IMG/VR virus record: IMGVR_UViG_3300025660_000448
Span: 1-63,072 of that record
Direction: 5' to 3' (one strand)
Length of the DNA stretch: 63,072 nucleotides
From: a virus
Under the pieces are notes generated by a model, which was given only the letters and a program-made list of their open reading frames with translations, was not told where the DNA came from and did not search any database. The position numbers and the translations under genes are program-made. Within the stretch, counting starts at the first letter, position 1. Every line of letters starts with the position of its first letter. Of this stretch, positions 9,401 to 17,068 are shown in pieces.

Positions 9401-10127
9401 TGACGAAATACTTGTCAATGTAGATATGCAAATAGCTTCAGACACCAAAAAGCTATTCTTTGGAGCAAGCGATGATGTCTCAGCATATTATGATGGAACA
9501 GATTTTATATTAACGACAGATTTACAAAATGCTTCTGATTTTGTTATTGATTGTGGCGCAAATAAAACATTAGAATTGACTGAAATTGTATGGGACGACC
9601 TTAAAATTGTACCGGGAGCCTTTCAATTTGGAGGAAGCACTGACCCAACAATCCGAAATTGGCAACCGACAGGAGCGGGGACAACATTTAAAGTCTATAA
9701 ATTTGACAAAAATGATGAAGTCTTTGCAACATGTCAGATGCCCCATATGTACAAAGAAGACTCAGACCTTGAATTCCACATACATTGGACTCCATGTGAT
9801 AGAGGAACTGCTGAAAGTGGAAGTCTCGTTGGTTGGAAAGTTGATTATACCGTAGCTAATGTTGACGGAACCTTCCCTGTTTCCGCAACTGTTGATTTAA
9901 GCGATGCTTGCACAGGAACCGACGATTATCACGAAGTAACTTCATCAGTAACAGTTTCGGGAACTGGATTAAATGTTTCTCATATATTAATGCTTAGGAT
10001 ATACAGAACTGATACTGGAGGGGATGATACTTGGAGCGGAACAACAACACAAGCTCCAGCATTATTAGAATTCGACATACATTACCAAAAAGATACAATG
10101 GGGTCAAGACAGGAGTATATTAAATAA
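6492..10127 (+). CDS. Large tail-fibre-like structural protein
   Basis: At 1211 residues this is the longest gene in the window. The N-terminal 170 residues are Ser/Thr/Pro-rich and hold three copies of a short motif (KIDGAIVPNVT, KIKDGLVPNIT, KIKDGIIPLIT). YDIANKKYVDDAVSS near 248 is a signature of many phage tail-fibre and baseplate proteins. The middle is a long run of beta-rich TTG/SDGT repeats such as LTSGDLTGLTSLVVDN, and the C-terminal ~200 residues form a distinct domain beginning about GSTDPTIRNWQP, with HIHWTPCDRG, that is likely the terminal or trimerisation unit. It heads a + strand operon with the next three genes, so a host-recognition fibre is most likely. The exact position on the virion is unknown. 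Confidence 0.75.
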   Translation: MSREIKQSKIEKDGKTVIVNKIDGAIVPNVTTNNTSESSATSSSVAGGTPTTPIPVSTPTVAQPTTTNNNGIPKTKIKDGLVPNITAQSELPEATENTNLPSISSSASTVSGASIPTTDEEIEKKRLRSKFGVYDQNKIKDGIIPLITAAQVNPPNVPPQILPPDVNQFTAFTSALAGIPEPLSIFVPYIGALKDVDLGPQSLSTDVCITAGCLSDGIVTLTGGVFDVFPQTPTAAPFAQYDIANKKYVDDAVSSVDTFLELTDTINSYTNTRILFESGAAVVDSANLTFDGTTLTATSLSDGTATLTSGDLTGLTSLVVDNITIDAATITSDTGTISLNNDNLTTTGAIDCAEISNTLGDLKIEPDIQGNVILFSDTDVASGTTDGNHLIIHRKAAEGDASMDFYVNEFNQGVWSAGAGMVFTQSSGIMSFENQTGNYAHFRCKQGYYFDIYNTTGNDFFVIRDRVGSAERFKVYRQGQIEIPQDNAKMGFGLTTTDLELYSDGTDGHIDTTGDLLISGNITTTGTGTFDDVIVSNLAIDSAVYTDGSSQLTTTAPTSGTIGYWDRTGTILSPANGPGSDDITTSGAIGIGAIARIGNLGSGYIEVYDDANTSTRNFGVSGIYFENAIARLNNSHVRTRTFNSASDIDLQAGNGAAYETVATIQSETGGDPTFDLLKGRLIGDLNGQSYNITTTGIAGASSLDLGVTGATTGVLRMDGSTSGTVTIQPANSAGTYTLTLPTDDGDPDEFLQTNGSGVLTWAAGGGITFGTDNQIPYCNATGDDFDYSADFTFDGSTLTTTGRLSVSSGTLALPGIYFDNDTNTGIYRISENAIGLSAGGVALTWNGGNLELTNGISAFVASASAASAADPAFQMSTHTSGMYRTNDGTSNIQFGTSDLGRLSIDAAGDFDFQAGDITTSGTITSTDGTAGQSLIASGLVVNNDGNGTDDDDFRAATTSVSTAFVVDASADEILVNVDMQIASDTKKLFFGASDDVSAYYDGTDFILTTDLQNASDFVIDCGANKTLELTEIVWDDLKIVPGAFQFGGSTDPTIRNWQPTGAGTTFKVYKFDKNDEVFATCQMPHMYKEDSDLEFHIHWTPCDRGTAESGSLVGWKVDYTVANVDGTFPVSATVDLSDACTGTDDYHEVTSSVTVSGTGLNVSHILMLRIYRTDTGGDDTWSGTTTQAPALLEFDIHYQKDTMGSRQEYIK

Positions 10128-10390
10128 TGGCTAAAATAGAAAAAGAAAAAACAGATAAAGAAAAGCTTGAGGAATCAGAAGAAAAACTCAAGAAATCAGA
10201 AGAAAAACTTAAGAAATCAGAAGAAAAACTCAAGAAGTCAGAAGAAAAACTCAAGAAAGTGGACGACTATATAGAATTAGAACTAAGAGAAGAAGTAATA
10301 GACCCGGAAAACCCTCCAAATGAAATGGATTTGTTTGCTGATGATGTGACTAAGAATGTTCTTAGAGAAGTTAAGGAGAAAATGAAATAA
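10127..10390 (+). CDS. Small coiled-coil protein with perfect heptad repeats
   Basis: An 87-residue, highly charged protein. Residues about 15-45 are four near-identical heptads (EEKLKKS), encoded by a tandem 21-bp DNA repeat, which predicts a short stable coiled coil. Its ATG overlaps the stop of the fibre gene (TAATG) and the next gene starts directly after its stop, so it is translated with two fibre proteins. A role as fibre connector or chaperone is possible but not shown. Confidence 0.7.
   Translation: MAKIEKEKTDKEKLEESEEKLKKSEEKLKKSEEKLKKSEEKLKKVDDYIELELREEVIDPENPPNEMDLFADDVTKNVLREVKEKMK
10170..10258 (+). repeat. Tandem 21-bp repeats, four copies
   Basis: Four nearly identical 21-bp units reading gaagaaaaactcaagaaatca, with one or two substitutions each, encode the EEKLKKS heptads of the small coiled-coil protein. 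Such arrays change copy number by slippage, so coiled-coil length may differ among relatives. Confidence 0.85.
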
Positions 10391-12250
10391 ATGGCAACTT
10401 TTACGTTTGGTACACTTTCTACTTCAAGGATACAAATAGCTACTGGGACAGGAACAGTAGCCCAGCTATATACAGATTGCGAAGCTGCTTATCCAGCAGG
10501 GATGTCTAACCCCGGAGCGAATATTTATGCACTTGAGGGAAATCGTGAATTGTATTTCAATGCCGGAGTTAATCTTACTTTAAGCGCCGGGGATACTCTT
10601 AGGTGGGATAATCGAACAGCCAGTGATGTTTCAGTTACAATGGCAAGTGGTTCAGTTTTCAATGCAGAGGCAGGCTCAACAATAGATGGAGATTTTTCTG
10701 GTGATGGGACTAATGCTAGATATAGTTCTTTTACTTCCGTTGGAGCCACTAATATTATTGGGACTTTGGGGAATGAAGTTACAGTAAAGCACATTTATAG
10801 GTGGTTATTGTATGGTTACGAAGGAGAAAATCACACTTGGGACCATGTTATCGTTGAAGACGTTGCCTATGGCAATGGTGGTTTGCTTTATCTATTTGCT
10901 ACTCCCCTTCATAAACCATCCCATTCATTAACGAATATAACCTGCCGAGACACAAGAACAGAAACAAATGTTCGTGGTTATGGCTTATATTTCCGTGATG
11001 GGGACTACTCTGATTGTACTTTTGATAATTTTTATGTTGATGGGATAAATGCAACTTATGGCTGTACTTCTGGGACAATAGCAAAAATTACCAATAGCAC
11101 ATTTAGGAATTGTTATGGCTCAGGTGGAACTAAAAACGGCGGATTCTCTAGGCAATTTTACCACGTAAATTCATATGATGCTACTGAACCTTTTCTTAAT
11201 GGAATGAATCAGGGCAAAATGACATTAGAAAATTGCGTGTTCGAAAACAACTATAGGGCAAGGGCAGCTGGCTATTGGTTAGTATATCAAGTCTCTGGGG
11301 GCATAACTAAATTCAAAAATTGTACCTTCCAAGGAACTAGTGGAACGATAACAAGTACTGCACATGATACGTATTTTCAAGCTACTACTGGTTCAACTCA
11401 TTCTACTTGGGAAGTGGGAGATATTGTTCAGAATAATACTGGTGCTGGCGATGATTGGACTGGGACCATTTATTACATAACTAGCACTAAAATTTTTAAA
11501 ATTGCTTTAACTTCAGGCACATATACCACTGTTGACAATGCTGATGGCATACACAATGTTACCAAATCTCAGACTGATTCTTCTCTTACGAAAGCCGATA
11601 TGGTGGAAGCCACTTGTTCCGCATCGCACGGGCTTCTGGATAATATGTATGTGACTATTACTGATACAACAGACTATAATGGCAATGAAGAAATAACAGT
11701 AACAAGTGACACTACTTTTGCATTTGTTGATACTTATGTGTCAGACCAATCTGGTTCTTGGTACACGATTGTAACATATGGAGTGATGTCTTATTATCGT
11801 GCAGCAGTGTTATATGAAGGGACCACTACAAAGACACAGGTTTCAAGCCCATACTATCATTCAACTGGTGGGACTCATTACGACTGTAAAACTCTGACCT
11901 TAACCGTTAAAGACGGAGGCGGAACTGGCATTCAAGATGCCATAGTAAAGGTTAGAGAAACAGACGGAAAGCATCAAGATGTATTTATTACAAATTCATC
12001 TGGAGAGGTTAAAGATATGCTTGGGGATGACCCAGTATTCCCTTGGAGAGAAATTACGAATAATACTGGGACTTCATTTAATAACTGGAGTACTTATGAT
12101 ATTACAATAAGTAAAGCTGGTTATATCACTGACTCAACTACAGGGGTGGATATGACTAGTGACCAGACTTTTGTAAAAACACTCGGCGTAAATCCAGCGG
12201 GAACAACAACCATTCATGACAGTACAATTTATGGTTCAACAATATATTAA
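10391..12250 (+). CDS. Beta-helix-type tail-fibre/tailspike-like protein
   Basis: 619 residues, beta-rich and poor in charged helix formers. Residues 1-320 look like a right-handed beta-helix: repeated short strands with N, G and S turns (LTNITCRDTRTETNVRGYGL, ITNSTFRNCYGSGGTKNGGF, FKNCTFQGTSGT). Residues about 500-590 resemble a carboxypeptidase-regulatory-like beta-sandwich (TLTVKDGGGTGIQDAIVKV, ITNSSGEVKDML). The tail ends in TTTIHDSTIYGSTIY. A fold of this kind near a fibre gene suggests a receptor-binding or glycan-binding spike; no catalytic residues can be assigned. It is translationally adjacent to the coiled-coil gene and precedes two small genes. Confidence 0.65.
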   Translation: MATFTFGTLSTSRIQIATGTGTVAQLYTDCEAAYPAGMSNPGANIYALEGNRELYFNAGVNLTLSAGDTLRWDNRTASDVSVTMASGSVFNAEAGSTIDGDFSGDGTNARYSSFTSVGATNIIGTLGNEVTVKHIYRWLLYGYEGENHTWDHVIVEDVAYGNGGLLYLFATPLHKPSHSLTNITCRDTRTETNVRGYGLYFRDGDYSDCTFDNFYVDGINATYGCTSGTIAKITNSTFRNCYGSGGTKNGGFSRQFYHVNSYDATEPFLNGMNQGKMTLENCVFENNYRARAAGYWLVYQVSGGITKFKNCTFQGTSGTITSTAHDTYFQATTGSTHSTWEVGDIVQNNTGAGDDWTGTIYYITSTKIFKIALTSGTYTTVDNADGIHNVTKSQTDSSLTKADMVEATCSASHGLLDNMYVTITDTTDYNGNEEITVTSDTTFAFVDTYVSDQSGSWYTIVTYGVMSYYRAAVLYEGTTTKTQVSSPYYHSTGGTHYDCKTLTLTVKDGGGTGIQDAIVKVRETDGKHQDVFITNSSGEVKDMLGDDPVFPWREITNNTGTSFNNWSTYDITISKAGYITDSTTGVDMTSDQTFVKTLGVNPAGTTTIHDSTIYGSTIY

Positions 12251-12261
12251 AAGGAAATTAA

Positions 12262-12504
12262 ATGGCAATATTAGAAATTAACATACCAGCCGATAAAGTA
12301 GACAGAGTGTTAGCTGCAATTAAAGGAATTTACCCAATACCACAAATAGAAGACCCGGAAAACCCCGGAGAATATATTAACGAATTTGGTGATTTAGCAT
12401 GGTCAAAAAAGATAGTTATCGACCATCTTAAACGTACTATCAATAGATATGAACGAAAAATAGCTCAAGATGCTATCGTTGTAGAAAATATTGACCTTAG
12501 TTAA
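12262..12504 (+). CDS. Small conserved-looking phage protein
   Basis: Eighty residues, starting MAILEINIPADKVDRVLAAI after a GGAAATTAAATG context 11 bp behind the fibre-like gene. The composition (helical, mixed charge, IDHLKRTINRYERKI near the C-terminus) suggests a compact alpha/beta protein. Genes of this size often follow tail-fibre genes in phages, but I do not recognise the family. Function unknown. Confidence 0.6.
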   Translation: MAILEINIPADKVDRVLAAIKGIYPIPQIEDPENPGEYINEFGDLAWSKKIVIDHLKRTINRYERKIAQDAIVVENIDLS

Positions 12505-12535
12505 TTTTTTTTAAAAAATATACTATACTAATTTC

Positions 12536-12760
12536 ATGTTAAAAGAATTATACTCACAATACGGCGAAATAATGGTACAGATGGAAGTTCTTCAGGCTAG
12601 ATTGAATCAGGTAAAATCCGCAATCTTTGAGGAATTGAAACCTAAACAGGCAGAACAGGCAGAGCAGACTGAAGCAATGCTGGCACCACCCGAACGAGCA
12701 TCAGGATGTTGTCTTGAAACAAATGGTGTTTGCGGTGGCCCTCCAGCAGTAGAAAACTAA
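12536..12760 (+). CDS. Small hypothetical protein with Cys-rich tail
   Basis: Seventy-four residues: an N-terminal helix (LKELYSQYGEIMVQMEVLQARLNQV, heptad-like) and a C-terminal stretch with three Cys (GCCLETNGVCGGPP). It starts behind an AT-rich tract with TATACTATACTAA, a possible -10. Its stop codon overlaps the end of the opposite-strand duplicated guaB tail. Not recognised. Confidence 0.5.
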   Translation: MLKELYSQYGEIMVQMEVLQARLNQVKSAIFEELKPKQAEQAEQTEAMLAPPERASGCCLETNGVCGGPPAVEN

Positions 12761-12855
12761 ATTATAGTCCAATCTGAATTTTTTTGATATTCCGCAATGG
12801 TTCTAGAGTTCATATAACTCATAGAACTTCTAAGACCATTGCGGAATCGGTGTAA
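12757..12855 (-). pseudogene. Second, diverged copy of the IMPDH/GMP-reductase 3' end
   Basis: Directly after the TAG stop of the C-terminal fragment (12856-12858), and in the same frame, the DNA codes 32 more residues beginning LHRFRNGLRSSMSYMNSRTI and then a second TAG. They match the preceding C-terminal residues (QRFINGLRSSMSYLNAKTLD) at most positions. This is a tandem, non-identical duplicate of the gene's 3' end, likely left by recombination with another allele. Readthrough would give a longer protein but need not occur. Confidence 0.75.
12789..12847. repeat. 13-bp inverted repeat (stem-loop)
   Basis: Arms at 12789-12801 (ATTCCGCAATGGT) and 12835-12847 are perfect reverse complements. 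The loop holds a further short palindrome (GAGTTCATATAACTC). No T-tract follows on either strand, so it is not a classical terminator. It lies within the duplicated tail of the fractured gene. Confidence 0.7.
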
Positions 12856-13431
12856 CTAAACTATACAAATTATGGCATTATTCCTATACTCATCTAAAGT
12901 TTTTGCATTTAGATAACTCATACTACTTCGCAGTCCATTAATAAATCTTTGTATAACTGAATTTATAGATGGGCCTAAATCTACAAGATATTCCATACCT
13001 TCAACGTAAGTCGGTTTTTCTCCTTTATAATCCAACTGAGTAGAGTAAGAGGCCGCACCTCTAAACACTTTTTTAAGACGCCCATCTATTTTTACAACTC
13101 TTGCAGGACTTTGTGGACATTGAGCGAAGACGCCCCCTAGCATAGTTATATCAGACCACATAAGTGCTTTATTCATATCGGCAGGAGTTTTTATCCCTCC
13201 ATCAGATATCACAATAGCATCCCCAATTTTATTTTCATAAACCTCCATTAATGTACTTACCATTGGACGATAAATTCCCGTTTCAAATCTTGTCGTACAA
13301 GCAGAATTATGGACAACAATTTCATCTTCCACACAGAAAGAATGGTTGTTTTCTACTTCTAAATCATAAACGATTTCGCCTGTTGTGTTATATGAATCTA
13401 TTTTTTCTATTGGTATCAAGTCAAATTGCAT
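12856..13431 (-). CDS. guaB: Split-intein C-half fused to C-terminal part of IMP dehydrogenase/GMP reductase
   Basis: Residues 1-42 are an intein C-domain: IVYDLEVENNHSFCVEDEIVVHN with the terminal His-Asn needed for cleavage, followed by Ser as the +1 residue. The host extein then continues SACTTRFETGIYRP, the IMPDH/GMPR active-site loop with its catalytic Cys, and on through DGGIKTPADMNKAL and FRGAASYSTQ, both family motifs. Trans-splicing with the N-half encoded at 14403-15221 would restore a whole enzyme. The arrangement matches the fractured IMPDH genes with IMPDH-1-type split inteins described from ocean metagenomes. The start overlaps the homing-nuclease stop by 11 bp. Confidence 0.9.
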   Translation of the reverse strand: MQFDLIPIEKIDSYNTTGEIVYDLEVENNHSFCVEDEIVVHNSACTTRFETGIYRPMVSTLMEVYENKIGDAIVISDGGIKTPADMNKALMWSDITMLGGVFAQCPQSPARVVKIDGRLKKVFRGAASYSTQLDYKGEKPTYVEGMEYLVDLGPSINSVIQRFINGLRSSMSYLNAKTLDEYRNNAIICIV

Positions 13432-14353
13432 TGTAATATTCCTGTAAACTATCTAAAACTCGTAAGTTTCCTTCTTTGACATCTTTTTCCCATATATGAA
13501 ACAATTTAAAATTATGTTTTTCTGCAAATTCAATCTTAGTCTTATCTTTATTTTTGTTTTTCATTTGCATGTCATTAAATTCTTTATATATCTTCGGATT
13601 ACCATGCCAATAATCACCTTGAACTTCCAATAAGATTCTTTTAGATTTACACCCGAAATCATATTGTTTATAATCTAATATAACAGAATATTCAAAATCA
13701 TTCAAGCCTCTTTTGATTAATTCATCTTTTACAATTTTTTCTAATTTGTTAATTTTATATTTCTCATGTTTAGTAGCTGCAACCTTTCCTGCTTTAGACC
13801 TTAATGCCTTATATTTTTCCGGGTCTTTTCTAAACAGTTTTTTTTGACTATTAGAAAATAATTTAGAACGAACGACCTTTTCTTCTTTAGTTAAAGACGC
13901 CTGATATACTCTATTTTTTTCTGCTATTCTATCTAAAATACATTGAGGATGCTTTTTGCCATAAAAAGGATTTTTTTCACCTTTAAATTTCCCCTTTAAA
14001 CTTTCAGATAGCTTTCTCAAAGATTCCTTCGTATGTTTTTTACCATAAAAAGGGCTTATGTTACCTTTATTTTTACTTCCTATTTTATCTTTTGTTTCTT
14101 GTGTATGTTTTTTACCATAAAAAGGGTTTCTGTTACCTAAGCTATTGCAATGGCAACATCTAGGAATTTTATTTATTAAATACCAACTAAGAGTTTTTAC
14201 AAAACGAAGCTTTTTACAATCTGGACATTCTGCCTCTATTTTTTTTATATCTTTAAATGTTATTTCAACACCATTTTCTAACAAATAAACATTTTCCCTT
14301 TTTCTAGAATTTTTACTTACAACTCTTGAACCGTTTAAAAATATATGATGCAT
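13421..14353 (-). CDS. VSR-like (EDxHD-type) homing endonuclease between split-intein halves
   Basis: 310 residues. The N-terminus carries a CPDC/CCHC zinc-binding pair (ECPDCKKL, RCCHCNS), then three NUMOD3 DNA-binding repeats (NPFYGKKHTQETKDKIG, SPFYGKKHTKESLRKLS, NPFYGKKHPQCILDRI). The C-terminal ~100 residues resemble the very-short-patch-repair fold: FEYSVILDYKQYDFGCKSKRI, LLEVQGDYWHGNPK, and HNFKLFHIWEKDV. This domain order and position between split-intein halves are those of the nuclease family described with fractured phage genes (Dassa et al. 2009). A ribosome-binding site AGGAGA precedes ATG 14353. It presumably drives spread of the split-intein allele. Confidence 0.85.
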   Translation of the reverse strand: MHHIFLNGSRVVSKNSRKRENVYLLENGVEITFKDIKKIEAECPDCKKLRFVKTLSWYLINKIPRCCHCNSLGNRNPFYGKKHTQETKDKIGSKNKGNISPFYGKKHTKESLRKLSESLKGKFKGEKNPFYGKKHPQCILDRIAEKNRVYQASLTKEEKVVRSKLFSNSQKKLFRKDPEKYKALRSKAGKVAATKHEKYKINKLEKIVKDELIKRGLNDFEYSVILDYKQYDFGCKSKRILLEVQGDYWHGNPKIYKEFNDMQMKNKNKDKTKIEFAEKHNFKLFHIWEKDVKEGNLRVLDSLQEYYNAI

Positions 14354-14402
14354 AAATTTCTCCTATATAAATATTTATGCATCAAATCAGGATTAACCAT
14401 GG

Positions 14403-15221
14403 CTATTCTTTGATTTTTACAAGAAAAAAGTCTTCAGACAAGTCCTCTGCTGACACCCATTTTGCGTACTTTTCTAAATTAATTTTATTGACTTTATCTT
14501 TATCATTTTTATGAACAACATAAAACTCATGATTTTTTGTACATTTAATTCCATTTACATCTATTATTGTTTCAATTTCTTCCCTTGAAGAAACTCCGAC
14601 CACCTTTTGGTAACTTGAATCATGAGTTAAAACTTCTTCTCCTATCTTAATTTTTTCAATTGATTTTCTACCATTTTTAGTTTTTACTTTTGTACCACTG
14701 ATAAAACACCCGCCAGCTATTCCTACTCTAATGGCGTGAACACCCAATTGAGATAATTCATTAAACATTTTCGATGAATGCACATTGCCAACTGTCAAAT
14801 AACAATCCCCAACTATCTCTTTGGCTACATTTATCACCCTTCTGGAAGCGCCATTAGCACAATCAATTAAAAAAGAATTACAACCATGTTTTTTTAAAGA
14901 TGTATACCTTTCTTCCCAGTCATTTAGTGGAATAGCACATCCGGCATACCCACCATTTTCAACTACATGATTATAATCTTTAATTTGTTCTTTTACAGAT
15001 TGAAAACGATGTATAAATCCATAACATTTCAATCTAGATAATTCTAAAGCCATTTTGCCATCACACACATCTGGCATAGGGCTTCCAATCATTGGGTAAA
15101 CATAGTGTCCACAAAATTCTACTAGAGGCTCTATATCAGAACGACTGTTTATTTCTGATATTACGTCAGATACAATTCCAATATCATCATACGACAATGA
15201 ACTTTTTTTTTCTATACGCAT
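14403..15221 (-). CDS. guaB: N-terminal part of IMP dehydrogenase/GMP reductase fused to split-intein N-half
   Basis: Residues about 1-170 are the TIM-barrel N-part of IMPDH/GMPR without CBS domains (LSYDDIGIVSDV at the start; NSFLIDCANGASRRVI; RVGIAGG at the end). At Gly-Gly the intein begins: CFISGTKVKTKNGRKSIEKI (block A, catalytic Cys1) and, about 50 residues on, GIKCTKNHEFYVV (block B with TxxH). It ends with a stop after about 102 intein residues, with no endonuclease insertion. The enzyme acts in guanine nucleotide synthesis or salvage. It overlaps the upstream receiver-domain gene by 10 bp. Confidence 0.9.
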   Translation of the reverse strand: MRIEKKSSLSYDDIGIVSDVISEINSRSDIEPLVEFCGHYVYPMIGSPMPDVCDGKMALELSRLKCYGFIHRFQSVKEQIKDYNHVVENGGYAGCAIPLNDWEERYTSLKKHGCNSFLIDCANGASRRVINVAKEIVGDCYLTVGNVHSSKMFNELSQLGVHAIRVGIAGGCFISGTKVKTKNGRKSIEKIKIGEEVLTHDSSYQKVVGVSSREEIETIIDVNGIKCTKNHEFYVVHKNDKDKVNKINLEKYAKWVSAEDLSEDFFLVKIKE

Positions 15222-15667
15222 TCTATATCTCCGTCATCCTCAGACTCATAAATATAAAAACTATCACAATCAAAATCTGTATCTTCGCAATCCTTAAACT
15301 CACTAGAGAGGCTATCATAATCCAACTCTGAAAATGGGGTATACTCTGCCTTATATCCCGCAGTATTTAACTTTTCTACCATGGACTGAGCAGCATCATA
15401 GTTAAAAGAATGAACAACAAATCTTTGGACATCAGGTTTGTTTTTAACTATCCACCTAACAACTTCCATGCCCGTTTCTTTGTTGGATGGGTCAACGTAA
15501 ACTAGCCCTCCCAAATCATGGTCTAAAAACACACATTTAGCAGTTTCTTCTAATTCAAAAAGCAATTGTATCATTTCTTCCGCTGTTGCCGCTAAAACAG
15601 CAGATGGTATATTACTTTTAAACTCGAACAGACGTTTAGGGTTATCATCTAAAAATAAAACTTTCAT
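15212..15667 (-). CDS. Cyclic-phosphate-processing receiver-like (cREC) protein
   Basis: A 151-residue CheY-like fold: VLFLDDNPKRLFEF holds the acidic pair, VFLDHDLGG the phospho-acceptor-type strand, and FVVHSFNYDAAQSMVEKL a conserved His. The DHDLG and HS.N motifs distinguish the cREC family predicted to act on cyclic phosphates from ordinary two-component receivers. No kinase or output domain is present. In phages such proteins are proposed to take part in RNA end processing or counter-defence, which is inference here. Translated in an operon with the DnaQ-type exonuclease (3-bp gap) and the fractured guaB. Confidence 0.65.
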   Translation of the reverse strand: MKVLFLDDNPKRLFEFKSNIPSAVLAATAEEMIQLLFELEETAKCVFLDHDLGGLVYVDPSNKETGMEVVRWIVKNKPDVQRFVVHSFNYDAAQSMVEKLNTAGYKAEYTPFSELDYDSLSSEFKDCEDTDFDCDSFYIYESEDDGDIECV

Positions 15668-15670
15668 TTA

Positions 15671-16222
15671 TTAAGCCTCAATAGGAAATTTTTTTCTTAT
15701 AAGTTTTACAATAACTTCAGCATCTTCTAACGCTGTATGTGCTGGTTCGCCTTCTATCCCCGCTCTCTTCATACATTCTAAAGTATCTGGTATCTTTATG
15801 TCCCCCGGTTCCCAATAAAGGATTGCAGGGTCTAAAACACGACTTGATATATGTAGATTAAAACGAGGAAGCTTTCTGAGGAATTGTAAATCAAAAGCGC
15901 CAAAACATTTTCCGGCTGCTGTTATTGACCCTTTTACCCCATTTTCTTCCAACCAACCTACAAACTTTTTTCCAAAATGTTTAGGTTCAATATATGAATA
16001 TGGCTTTTCTTTTGTAGCAATACGACGAAGAATAACAGGGTGCATAGACAATGCATATGGATGTCCTATAAGTTCGTCATAAGTAAAATAAGTATGAAAC
16101 CTAGGTAATTCTTCAATGGGCTTCTGGTCCATAAGGTCATCTATAATTGCCCCAACTTCCAAAATCTGGTGAGTGTCGTGGTCAATTCCTGTTGTTTCAA
16201 TATCTATCGAAATTATTTTCAT
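15671..16222 (-). CDS. DnaQ-like 3'-5' exonuclease (DEDDh)
   Basis: 183 residues with the DEDDh exonuclease signature: SIDIETTGIDHDTHQILEVG at the N-terminus (Exo I, Asp and Glu), GKCFGAFDLQFL near 108 (Exo II Asp), and HTALEDAEVIVKLI near 164 (Exo III His and Asp). Length and lack of other domains fit ExoX or stand-alone proofreading-type nucleases. It may trim 3' ends in DNA metabolism, or proofread for the family A polymerase at 37437, whose own exonuclease motifs are not obvious. Confidence 0.85.
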   Translation of the reverse strand: MKIISIDIETTGIDHDTHQILEVGAIIDDLMDQKPIEELPRFHTYFTYDELIGHPYALSMHPVILRRIATKEKPYSYIEPKHFGKKFVGWLEENGVKGSITAAGKCFGAFDLQFLRKLPRFNLHISSRVLDPAILYWEPGDIKIPDTLECMKRAGIEGEPAHTALEDAEVIVKLIRKKFPIEA

Positions 16223-16231
16223 AGGTTATCC

Positions 16232-17068
16232 TTAGTAATCAGTAGTAATAGTCAAATGGAAATTATTATCACATGATTTCCTGTTTAGCCACAGCCAATA
16301 ATCTACAACACTTGGATTCTTTCCAGATTTTTCACAGAGCGTTTTACACGCAGCAATCATAGATGCTCGTATCTCACACTCCATAAGAGAACCAGAAGGA
16401 ATTAATATTCCTTCATCTATAATATTTTTCAATTCATCACTATACTGCAAAATCCCCATGTGTTCTAACATCTTGGGAATCTGATAATCGGCGGGAACTG
16501 GCAGCATGTCAACTTGTGATTTAAACATGTCAGATTTTCTTGCAACTTGCATAAAGAATAATGATGCTCGTTTCAAAAACATATCATTTGCATAACCCGG
16601 ATAAACAAGAACACTTTCTAAACAGTCCTCTAAATCATCTCGGGCATCATATAATTGGACCGCTACCATTTTGTAATCTGTATATAATAACTCCATCAAA
16701 TGAGATGAACGTTCGCTCATAAGAGGGAACCTACTTAAAGATAATGCTGAGATAAGGTTCGGTATAACATCTACTCCACTCGGGTCATATACCTCATTTA
16801 AAACGTCATACATAGCCCATGCGTTAGCACCACATGGTCTTATCTTAGAAGACCCATACCAATAACAATAATTAATTGCACCAGCTATAAGTTCATATTC
16901 TAACAACTCAATATCATTACTGACTTTCGGAGGAAGAGCTTCATTTTTTATTTCCACTTCCTTCAATTTGTCAATCCAAGATTCAATTGCTAAATTACTA
17001 ATTTCTACATATTTTGGATTCTTAGTAAACTGACCGACTAAATCCCATACGTTTTCTAGAGCTTTCAT
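16232..17068 (-). CDS. Queuosine-salvage-like N-glycosidase (Qng1/DUF2419 family)
   Basis: 278 residues. The C-terminal half matches my memory of the DUF2419/Qng1 queuosine 5'-phosphate N-glycosidase family: MLPVPADYQIPKMLEHMGIL, YSDELKNIIDEG, PSGSLMECEIRASMIAACK and VDYWLWLNRKS, with a near-terminal FHLT. The mid-protein AINYCYWYGSS resembles the family's N-F/Y-C-F/Y-W helix. The enzyme releases queuine for tRNA modification; a phage copy could tune tRNA-Q or a 7-deazaguanine base. It is coupled by a 4-bp overlap to the upstream small gene. Family identity needs a profile search. Confidence 0.55.
   Translation of the reverse strand: MKALENVWDLVGQFTKNPKYVEISNLAIESWIDKLKEVEIKNEALPPKVSNDIELLEYELIAGAINYCYWYGSSKIRPCGANAWAMYDVLNEVYDPSGVDVIPNLISALSLSRFPLMSERSSHLMELLYTDYKMVAVQLYDARDDLEDCLESVLVYPGYANDMFLKRASLFFMQVARKSDMFKSQVDMLPVPADYQIPKMLEHMGILQYSDELKNIIDEGILIPSGSLMECEIRASMIAACKTLCEKSGKNPSVVDYWLWLNRKSCDNNFHLTITTDY

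Noticed and set aside
8969-9448. 159-codon antisense frame
   Set aside because: Shadow of the fibre gene; Ser/Ala/Pro composition follows from the opposite strand repeats.
10170-10258. CRISPR-like array
   Set aside because: Tandem 21-bp units are contiguous, in frame and without spacers; they encode coiled-coil heptads.
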